From a virus: a stretch of 46,501 nt of DNA. The notes under the pieces are model-generated. The model saw only the letters and a program-made list of their open reading frames with translations, was not told the DNA's origin and did not search any database. The position numbers and the translations under genes are program-made. The stretch is taken from positions 1-46,501 of the IMG/VR virus record IMGVR_UViG_3300041955_000060. The stretch is one strand, 5' to 3'. Below, one piece after another: positions 39,093 through 45,154 of this stretch; positions within the stretch are counted from its first letter, which is position 1, and every line of letters begins with the position of its first letter.

Positions 39093-39105
39093 CTATTTAT
39101 ACCTT
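39093..39105 (-). promoter_or_regulatory. TATA/BRE promoter of the tail tube gene
   Basis: AAGG followed by TATAAATA on the minus strand, same as 45133-45145. The centre lies 27 nt from ATG 39070. Confidence 0.7.
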
Positions 39106-39789
39106 GTGCTGCTCTCCGAGGGCGCGTCTTATCTCGCCGTTACGTGTCTCGCTCTCGTAGTGCTTGTCCGCGTAATACACCGCTGCTCCTGCTTTCACAT
39201 CCGCTTCGAACCATCCAGTTGTGTCGATTCCGTTGCTGGCCAAGGCCACCCAAAATCGATAGCACGCGGGACAAGCCCCGCACCGACCCTCTTTACCAGA
39301 GTAGCAACTTACGACTCCCTTCAGCACGTCCATCGCATCTGGCTCATTTCGTATCAACCACCCAACCAGCTGCCCCTTTGTCTTGTCCCAGAACGGGCTG
39401 AACACCTGAATCAACGGCGTCCCCTTGTGCCGAATCGTGTTCAAAGCCGCCGTCATAACATTGAACGCCGTCTTGCTCTTATCTTCGCTGTCGTCTCCCT
39501 CAACCCCTATGATGGCCACCCGAATCACATCCTCATCCATCCATTCCTCAACTACCGCGTTGTAGGCTATTTCCGCGAACATCAAATTGCGGTAGGGGAT
39601 ATGCTTCGTGGCTCCTATCTCCGCCGTCGGAACCTTGAGTGCGATGTAGCCCACGTCATCTGGCAGACGATTTGCTTCCTTCTCTGAGTACTCCGTGCCC
39701 AAGTCCAAATACAAGCACAGCTCAGGCTTCAAAAATCGCCGTGCAATCGTGCTGTCCAACCCGCCGCTGTAACAAAGAACGGTCTTCAT
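39097..39789 (-). CDS. queC: 7-cyano-7-deazaguanine (preQ0) synthase
   Basis: 230 residues from ATG 39789 (ATGA overlap with the neck gene). The PP-loop is SGGLDST (8-14), and the zinc cysteines are in the C-terminal part (SCYSGKEGRCGACPACYRF). It turns 7-carboxy-7-deazaguanine into preQ0 using ATP and ammonia, the step before DpdA. It lies within the virion-protein genes, over 20 kb from folE, queE and dpdA, which is unusual and suggests late expression. Confidence 0.93.
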   Translation of the reverse strand: MKTVLCYSGGLDSTIARRFLKPELCLYLDLGTEYSEKEANRLPDDVGYIALKVPTAEIGATKHIPYRNLMFAEIAYNAVVEEWMDEDVIRVAIIGVEGDDSEDKSKTAFNVMTAALNTIRHKGTPLIQVFSPFWDKTKGQLVGWLIRNEPDAMDVLKGVVSCYSGKEGRCGACPACYRFWVALASNGIDTTGWFEADVKAGAAVYYADKHYESETRNGEIRRALGEQHKV

Positions 39790-40184
39790 TGTAGTGCTCG
39801 CTTCCACGCTCTCTCAATAAGATGCTTGCCCGGGATTCCTCGCTTCTTAATCTTCAACATGATAGCCCACGTTACATCGTGTGTCTCCCGCGTTCCTCTC
39901 ACACCGAGCTTACGTCTAACCCATCTCCGAATAGCATCATAGGGCGGCATGCTGCCGGGGCTCCGTCCCTCTTCAACGAAATCCGCATACGAAGTCGTCA
40001 TAACCACAGTCCCCTGCTCTTCATCAATCTGAATTGATTTCAGAAGACGCCCCGTATCGCTGACACCCTCAGATTCTATCTCCTCACGCAACCTCTGTGC
40101 TACCCGCCCAAGATGTTCGTGATAAGCTTGTCTTTGCAGTTCCGCCTGCTCTTCATCCAACCAGTCGGGCCATCTCTCGGGCAT
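39786..40184 (-). CDS. Neck/tail completion protein (HK97 gp10-like)
   Basis: 132 residues. VSDTGRLLKSIQI followed by SYADFVEEGRSPGSMPPYDAIRRWVRRK is the pattern of the HK97-gp10-like family that closes the head-tail joint. Size and gene order also fit. It is coupled by ATGA to QueC, an unusual neighbour. Confidence 0.8.
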   Translation of the reverse strand: MPERWPDWLDEEQAELQRQAYHEHLGRVAQRLREEIESEGVSDTGRLLKSIQIDEEQGTVVMTTSYADFVEEGRSPGSMPPYDAIRRWVRRKLGVRGTRETHDVTWAIMLKIKKRGIPGKHLIERAWKRALQ

Positions 40185-40864
40185 TACGCTATCCCGCCAC
40201 CCTGAATTGTCTTGAACCCTTTGATTTGGTCTTCAAGCTTCTGGACTCGTTCTGTCAAATGCTTCCAAGTGTCCATCATCTCAACCCCGCCGATGTTCTG
40301 GCTGACAAGCGCCGAATACCGCTCATTCTCCAAGAACAACTGCGCGGCTTTCAGCATCGCCAGCTCGTGAACTTGCCCGTCCATGTAAATCGTCCCTGTC
40401 GTATTGTAGCCGTAGCTGTACGTCGTCTCGACTTCAAAGCCAAGATACCAATACCAGCCCATGATGTACACCTGTCCATCCTGCGGCTCAACCCAATACT
40501 GTCCCCACCGTGCCTCTTGCTGGACGCCAGCCCACTCCTGATACTGGTTGCCGTTCCAAATCTTGAACGACTGCAACGTTTGCTGGCCCGGGATATACGG
40601 AATCACTGGGTAGAACGACAAATATACTGGGGCTCCCGTTAGATACATTCCAAAAACTGCTGGCCGCCCTATCGAAAGCGTCTCCGTCACATTGATACTG
40701 CCCCATGTCGTCCCAGCCAACGTATCAATGTTGTTGCACACAATCGGAATAATCGTGTTATCCAGCAGCTGCGCGTCAATCGTGCTGTAGTTCAAAATCT
40801 TCAGATATGCCAGAACCTCGGCCGACTGCGTATAACTGACTCCGCCTTGAAACGTGCTCGTCAT
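40184..40864 (-). CDS. Head-tail connector protein
   Basis: 226 residues, rich in Tyr/Thr/Trp. The N-terminus (EVLAYLKILNYSTIDAQ) resembles gp6-like DNA-packaging adaptor proteins with a helical start; the remainder is beta. The last 45 residues form a coiled coil (ERVQKLEDQIKGF). It lies immediately upstream of the gp10-like neck gene. The call rests on position and size; the family is tentative. Confidence 0.55.
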   Translation of the reverse strand: MTSTFQGGVSYTQSAEVLAYLKILNYSTIDAQLLDNTIIPIVCNNIDTLAGTTWGSINVTETLSIGRPAVFGMYLTGAPVYLSFYPVIPYIPGQQTLQSFKIWNGNQYQEWAGVQQEARWGQYWVEPQDGQVYIMGWYWYLGFEVETTYSYGYNTTGTIYMDGQVHELAMLKAAQLFLENERYSALVSQNIGGVEMMDTWKHLTERVQKLEDQIKGFKTIQGGGIA

Positions 40865-40872
40865 TGATATAC

Positions 40873-41013
40873 CTAAACGTTCAGCTCCTTCTTAAGGATT
40901 GCGATGACCGTAGCCAGCCCCCGATTCAATTCCTTGACGTTGTGCTCCATCTTAGCCAGTCGTCCATCGAACTCCGCGAACTTGTCTTCGATGTCATGCA
41001 ACGATAGCGGCAT
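40873..41013 (-). CDS. Small coiled-coil protein, 46 aa
   Basis: 46 residues, a coiled coil (FDGRLAKMEHNVKELNRGLATV). The ATG follows the peptidase TAG directly. A minor virion or spacer protein is possible; no domain recognised. Confidence 0.6.
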   Translation of the reverse strand: MPLSLHDIEDKFAEFDGRLAKMEHNVKELNRGLATVIAILKKELNV

Positions 41014-41844
41014 CTACGAACCCTCGATGCTCACCAAGTCTGCCTGCAACTGAGCAAGGTCGAACCCCGGCGGAGCCACACCAGAACCCAGCCAGTCGGG
41101 GGAAATAATCGCGTATGCCTCATCGCTGTAAGCCGCATAGAAGCCCCAGCTCATTGTCTTTACCGCCCCCCACGTCACAACGTACGCCTGAGTCGCATCG
41201 TAACCAACGATACAAACACAATGCCCGTTGTTTGGGTTCGGTGCCGCGTTACCTACAGCCCCTCCCGGAGGAACCACCCACGGAGTCGAAAGCATGTCTC
41301 CCTGCACCGCAAAATCAGGAAGCTCCAGCCCGATGTAGGCCCCGCCAAACAACCAGACTGCCTGCTGTGCCTCCAACTGATTCCCCGCCTTGAGTGCCGT
41401 GTACGCCGCAATCTTGTCTTCCGAAGATGGCCCACCGCACTTCAAATGAAGCGCCCGTCCAATCCCAACGAGCCAACGATTCGCTGCTACTGTCCCACCG
41501 TAAGCCAGCCCGTTACCCTGCCATGCCTGCAGAACAGTCAGCAAGTCCAAACCATTGTCCTGCCCGCCCGTCAAAGCAAAGTAGTCGTTCGTACAGTCAG
41601 TCGTAGAGAACACCCTCGGGCTGGGCGGTGTCTCATTGTAGCTCCAGTTCTCAATCAGATGTGCCGCGCCCGCAATCGTGCAGTCTCCATACGTATCGTT
41701 ACCATCCATCGGGAATGACGGGACTCCTGCCTGCCAAAGCTCCTGCGTTGGCGGTGTGCCGAGAGCCGCCGTATACCGAGCGAATCGCAACGTCCGAGGG
41801 TCGTGCCGGGGAACTTTCTTGCCGAGCCTAAACTTTCCCGCCAT
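41014..41844 (-). CDS. Papain-like cysteine peptidase
   Basis: 276 residues from ATG 41844 (TATA centre about 26 nt upstream, so leaderless). The catalytic Cys is likely Cys55 in TYGDCTIAGAAH, and His208 in NNGHCVCIVGYD is the general base; VTWGAV may hold the third residue. This is the papain (C1A/C39-like) order. There is no signal peptide. It lies between the capsid and neck genes, so it could process virion proteins or act as a wall-degrading enzyme. Both remain inference. Confidence 0.7.
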   Translation of the reverse strand: MAGKFRLGKKVPRHDPRTLRFARYTAALGTPPTQELWQAGVPSFPMDGNDTYGDCTIAGAAHLIENWSYNETPPSPRVFSTTDCTNDYFALTGGQDNGLDLLTVLQAWQGNGLAYGGTVAANRWLVGIGRALHLKCGGPSSEDKIAAYTALKAGNQLEAQQAVWLFGGAYIGLELPDFAVQGDMLSTPWVVPPGGAVGNAAPNPNNGHCVCIVGYDATQAYVVTWGAVKTMSWGFYAAYSDEAYAIISPDWLGSGVAPPGFDLAQLQADLVSIEGS

Positions 41845-41865
41845 GCTACTCAAATCCCCGCTCAA

Positions 41866-41878
41866 CTACTTAACCTTT
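41866..41878 (-). promoter_or_regulatory. TATA/BRE promoter of the cysteine peptidase
   Basis: AAAGGTTAAGTAG on the minus strand. The TATA centre is about 26 nt from ATG 41844. Confidence 0.65.
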
Positions 41879-41893
41879 CCTTCGTGGGCACTA

Positions 41894-41966
41894 TGGGGCT
41901 GTTCGAATTTGAATCGAAACTTCGTGGTTCCAAGCCACGGATGCTACCGGGTTACACCACAGCCCC
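41894..41966 (-). tRNA. tRNA-Pro (anticodon UGG)
   Basis: 73 nt. The acceptor GGGGCTG/CAGCCCC pairs fully. The D arm is GTGT/GCAT with a GG in the loop. The anticodon stem is CGTGG/CCACG with loop CTTGGAA (anticodon TGG). The variable loop is 4 nt and the T arm TTCGA/TCGAA carries loop TTCAAAT. The discriminator is A, and CCA is not encoded, as is common in archaea. There is no intron. It sits in the late region downstream of the HNH and small genes. Confidence 0.9.
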
Positions 41967-41973
41967 ACCGCGC

Positions 41974-42345
41974 TTAATCCGAGCGCCGTGGCGGCAGGGG
42001 CTTCCCTTGCGCACCAACCTCTTGCCGTGTCCCTTCCTGTCCCGATACTTCACCCAACGTCCCAGTCTCTCGCACCACACCCGTACGTGCCTGTTTGCTC
42101 CGCTCATTCCACTCACCTAACGACAGCTGTCTATTCTGTCGTGTAGGCGAGTTGCTTCGCCGCCCAGCTTCCATCTTCCTCAGTTCCTTGGCAAGCCAAC
42201 TTTCGCCCATCTTACGCTTGTGGTCCTCACACTGCCAATCAAACAGCCTGCCTCGTGCCAGCGGTTTGTTACATCCTTCTACCGCACATGTCCCATCGAT
42301 AACGAGAGTCTGCCCCCCGTCTTCATCATCTCTCAAGTAGCTCAT
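41974..42345 (-). CDS. Small zinc-finger protein with charged tail, 123 aa
   Basis: 123 residues. CAVEGC...CEDHK in the first 45 residues looks like a C-C-C-H zinc finger; the rest is Arg/Glu/Gln-rich and probably disordered. It ends 8 nt before the tRNA-Pro 5' end, so one transcript may cover both. No family recognised. Confidence 0.6.
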   Translation of the reverse strand: MSYLRDDEDGGQTLVIDGTCAVEGCNKPLARGRLFDWQCEDHKRKMGESWLAKELRKMEAGRRSNSPTRQNRQLSLGEWNERSKQARTGVVRETGTLGEVSGQEGTRQEVGAQGKPLPPRRSD

Positions 42346-42348
42346 GTT

Positions 42349-42423
42349 TCACCGGGAAAGAGAGCGGAGGCTGCGACTCTCACGCTGTCGGAATGGCCTC
42401 ACAACGGTTTCGCCGTGCTCCAT
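42349..42423 (-). CDS. Small Arg-rich peptide, 24 aa
   Basis: 24 residues, nine of them Arg. GGAGG lies 7 nt before the ATG and a TATA/BRE box is about 44 nt upstream, so a leader of about 17 nt is expected. These signals, not the composition, are the evidence. Confidence 0.4.
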   Translation of the reverse strand: MEHGETVVRPFRQRESRSLRSLSR

Positions 42424-42461
42424 ACTTTACCTCCGCTCCCCGATACCCTAAAGGATGGCCA

Positions 42462-42474
42462 CCTTAAATAGCTT
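42462..42474 (-). promoter_or_regulatory. TATA/BRE promoter upstream of the 24-aa peptide
   Basis: AAGC followed by TATTTAAG on the minus strand, nearly the same as 29399-29411. It overlaps the end of the membrane protein gene. Confidence 0.6.
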
Positions 42475-42721
42475 TTGGACGGCCTCTCCACACGAACATT
42501 GCCAACCACAACCCCACCGAACAGAACGTTGCCGCCGCCCCGAGCCACAGCGTTAAGTCCAGATTGCACAGTCCGAGGATGAACAATATCGCCGCCGTGA
42601 GTCCGCTGGACTTCCTGACGATGTACGTCTTCTTGTTCAGCATCGCCGGTAGCAAAACTATCAACGATAACGCTTGACATAGCGCAATCACCGCACTGAT
42701 GTCACCCAACGTCCCGAACAT
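42464..42721 (-). CDS. Small membrane protein, 85 aa
   Basis: 85 residues with three hydrophobic segments at about 8-28, 40-56 and 58-77 and a basic C-terminus (WRGRPKAI). The start ATG 42721 has GGAGCAAAG upstream and overlaps the HNH stop. It could be a holin or antiholin; it has no diagnostic motif. Confidence 0.6.
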   Translation of the reverse strand: MFGTLGDISAVIALCQALSLIVLLPAMLNKKTYIVRKSSGLTAAILFILGLCNLDLTLWLGAAATFCSVGLWLAMFVWRGRPKAI

Positions 42722-43254
42722 CACTTTGCTCCTTTACTCAAATTACATACTGGATGTGCCACCTGAACGTTATCATACGTGTGCGTGCCGCCTTTCGATA
42801 GCGGGATAACATGGTCAACGTGCCAATTCTGCTCATCTGCTGGCTGCTTACAAATACCACAAATACCGCCGTCTCGCTCCCAAACTTTCCTGCGAGATAT
42901 GAACTCGAACGGGCCGTTGCTCATCTGCCGAGCCCGGTAAAGATGCCACTCTTCATTCTTCTCCATCCGATGTGCCTTACGCCACTCTGCAAAATACTCT
43001 GGATGAGCTTCACGCCACGCCTTCTGCATTTCAGGATGCAATCCCCGATATTCCGCCTGCTGAGCCCGAATCCACTTTTTGTTTGTCTCGTAATACTTTG
43101 AATCGTACTCTGGATGCGTCTCCTTCCATTTCCTACGTATCTCAGCCCGCCTCTCTGGATGCGCTTTTGTCCATTCTACATTCATGGCATTTAGTCGTGC
43201 TTTGTTCTTCTGATAATATTCCCGCAAATAGGCTTGTCGTTCGGCGCTAACCAT
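42721..43254 (-). CDS. HNH endonuclease with HPE repeats
   Basis: 177 residues from ATG 43254, which lies about 26 nt from a TATA box at 43277-43284. The C-terminal HNH core is complete: CGICKQP, HVDHVIPLSKGG, DNVQVAHPVCNLSKG. The N-terminal part has four or five copies of a short HPE(Y/R/M) unit at about 20-residue spacing within charged helices, possibly DNA-contacting. It is likely a homing-type or packaging-related nuclease. It lies between capsid and peptidase genes, a common insertion point for selfish HNH genes. Confidence 0.82.
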   Translation of the reverse strand: MVSAERQAYLREYYQKNKARLNAMNVEWTKAHPERRAEIRRKWKETHPEYDSKYYETNKKWIRAQQAEYRGLHPEMQKAWREAHPEYFAEWRKAHRMEKNEEWHLYRARQMSNGPFEFISRRKVWERDGGICGICKQPADEQNWHVDHVIPLSKGGTHTYDNVQVAHPVCNLSKGAK

Positions 43255-43274
43255 GAGTAAGGTTAATGTCACTA

Positions 43275-43285
43275 AGTATAAAAGA
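43275..43285 (-). promoter_or_regulatory. TATA promoter of the HNH gene
   Basis: CTTTTATACTT on the minus strand. Centre about 26 nt from ATG 43254, fitting a leaderless message. Confidence 0.6.
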
Positions 43286-43332
43286 CATCTGAAAGGGTTG
43301 GCTGGAAGGGGTTTGCGACTCAGTTGATGTCT

Positions 43333-44571
43333 TTAATTGATATCGCGTATCTTCCCCTGAGCCGAGAAGAACCTGCACGCCTGCTCCCCGAACGTCATGT
43401 ACATCCCCTCGTACGCAAGGTACTGCAGGAGGATGAAGTCACGAGCAGTCGTCTCAAGGTAGTTCGTAGGCTGCAGAACCTGCAGTCCGTACCGGGCGTC
43501 TCCGTAGCCCTCAGTGTCGGTCGTGTCAAGCAGGTAGACGTTCTGGACGCCCGCGCTCACGGTTCCGTTGTACTGGCTCTGCGGGGTATCGACAGCCTGA
43601 ATCACAGGCAACCCGTAGACGCTGGCCACCTTGATACCCATGTCGAGTCCCTCAGATGTCTTGATGCCGTTCAGGCCAGTGTCAACCCGCAGCTCGCCCC
43701 AGTTCGCAGTCCGCCAGTTGCTGAGGTAAAGTCCCTGCAGCTCCTGATACGTGTTGTAACCAGTGATGAACACGCTGTTGAACCCACCCGCCGTCTTACA
43801 CTGTTGGATGATTTGCCGAATCGAGTTGTCCGTCAAGACAGCCGCGACACCCAACGTCCCGCTCGGAGCGATAACCTGAGCATCGTAGGCAGAGGCCGCC
43901 GTACGAGACACCGCACCGCTGTAAGGCGAAACAACGTTGGACGCAACCGTTCCCGAAAGCCCGGCCGCCTGAGTCGCCTCACCCCAGCTGGCAACGATAC
44001 GGTCAATCGACTCGAACGTAGTGATACCGACACCGCTCGTGCATCCCGTAGAGACTGTCCCCACGACAACCGAGTTCAGCTGTTGGTTGAGCAGCTTGAC
44101 GTGCTCAGTCGCATAGAACAGCCGAATCGTGTCGAGGTTCGCGAAAATGTCGTCTTGGCTAATCTTCGCGAGCTGCTCCACAACCTGCGAGGTCTGGAAC
44201 GTGTTCACGCCAATCTTCGGCGTGAGCTTAATCGTCAGGATGTTCGGAACAGTCGGGCTCGGAATCGTTCCCGTCTCAGAGATGGCCATCGAAGCCGCCG
44301 TCCGAGTGAAAGACGAAATCGCACGGAAACCACTCTTGTCCCAAGTGAGCTTCGGCAGAACGCCAAACAGGTTGGCTTCAGAGTTCAACTGATACCAAGC
44401 CTGCGCACCGTAGACAGGGTTCCACGCTCCGTTCGAACTCCCACTCATTCCAACGTTGCCGATGTTAATCATCGACTTGTTGAACACGGAGTCATCCGGC
44501 GACACGCCCGGGGTGATAGCGCCCGAGTCGTAGAACTGATAGATATCCTGCATCGTCAGTTGCCGCGACAT
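43333..44571 (-). CDS. Major capsid protein (HK97 fold)
   Basis: 412 residues. It has an N-terminal arm (MSRQLTMQDIYQFYDSG), a long beta-rich centre and late segments such as LLDTTDTEGYGDARYG and YETTARDFILLQYLAYEGM typical of phage and archaeal HK97-fold capsid proteins. It lies immediately after the scaffold-like gene. GGGGAGG precedes the ATG. There is no protease gene next to it, so if the head matures by cleavage the enzyme must lie elsewhere. Confidence 0.85.
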   Translation of the reverse strand: MSRQLTMQDIYQFYDSGAITPGVSPDDSVFNKSMINIGNVGMSGSSNGAWNPVYGAQAWYQLNSEANLFGVLPKLTWDKSGFRAISSFTRTAASMAISETGTIPSPTVPNILTIKLTPKIGVNTFQTSQVVEQLAKISQDDIFANLDTIRLFYATEHVKLLNQQLNSVVVGTVSTGCTSGVGITTFESIDRIVASWGEATQAAGLSGTVASNVVSPYSGAVSRTAASAYDAQVIAPSGTLGVAAVLTDNSIRQIIQQCKTAGGFNSVFITGYNTYQELQGLYLSNWRTANWGELRVDTGLNGIKTSEGLDMGIKVASVYGLPVIQAVDTPQSQYNGTVSAGVQNVYLLDTTDTEGYGDARYGLQVLQPTNYLETTARDFILLQYLAYEGMYMTFGEQACRFFSAQGKIRDIN

Positions 44572-44573
44572 GT

Positions 44574-45110
44574 TTAGGCCCTCCCCATTCGGCGGGCGTT
44601 AATCTGCGTAATCTTCGCCTTTCCAGTCAGCACCTGCCTTAGCGCTTCAGTAATCTCGTTGCTCTGCCCCATTGTTGGACCCTCCCTGCTTCCGTCAGCC
44701 GCAGCGCCCAGCGCGGACTTCTGGATGTCCTTGCCGAACGGCTTCGCATTCGGATTCAAACCCTGTGAAAGCTTTGGAGCCTGCTTCCCGTCACTCAGCG
44801 GGCCGCCAGTCAGAGGCTCGGGGTAGTCCGTCACCTTCGGAGGCTTGCTGGTGTAGTTCGCCTTCTCGATGCCATCGAGCACCTTCGCGATGCTGGCTTC
44901 GAGCCTGTCGAACCGAGCCGAGAGCGCCTTTAGGGCCTCTTCGAACTCATCATCATCTTCCTTCTCATCAACCTTGGGAGCCTCTTTGACTTCCACTGGA
45001 GCATCTTCCGCCTTAGTGTCTTCCACCTTGGCGTCCTTCTCCTCTGCAGAGTAAGGCTCTTCCTTGGTATCGCTCTTAGTCGCCTCGACTTTCTTCGGAC
45101 CGCTCGGCAT
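44574..45110 (-). CDS. Scaffold-like protein
   Basis: 178 residues from ATG 45110, which lies 27 nt from the TATA centre at 45134-45141 and is therefore preferred over ATG 45122 or a longer frame to 45236. Residues 1-65 are Lys/Glu/Asp-rich and disordered, followed by a coiled coil (FEEALKALSARFDRLEASIAKVL) and a Pro/Gly-rich C-terminal part. Composition and position directly upstream of the capsid gene fit an internal scaffold. No protease triad is visible. Confidence 0.65.
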   Translation of the reverse strand: MPSGPKKVEATKSDTKEEPYSAEEKDAKVEDTKAEDAPVEVKEAPKVDEKEDDDEFEEALKALSARFDRLEASIAKVLDGIEKANYTSKPPKVTDYPEPLTGGPLSDGKQAPKLSQGLNPNAKPFGKDIQKSALGAAADGSREGPTMGQSNEITEALRQVLTGKAKITQINARRMGRA

Positions 45111-45132
45111 GGTTTTATCCATAGCGTTCGCA

Positions 45133-45145
45133 CTATTTATACCTT
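45133..45145 (-). promoter_or_regulatory. TATA/BRE promoter of scaffold and capsid genes
   Basis: AAGG followed by TATAAATA on the minus strand, the same as 39093-39105. Centre 27 nt from ATG 45110. Confidence 0.7.
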
Positions 45146-45154
45146 TCTCATCCT

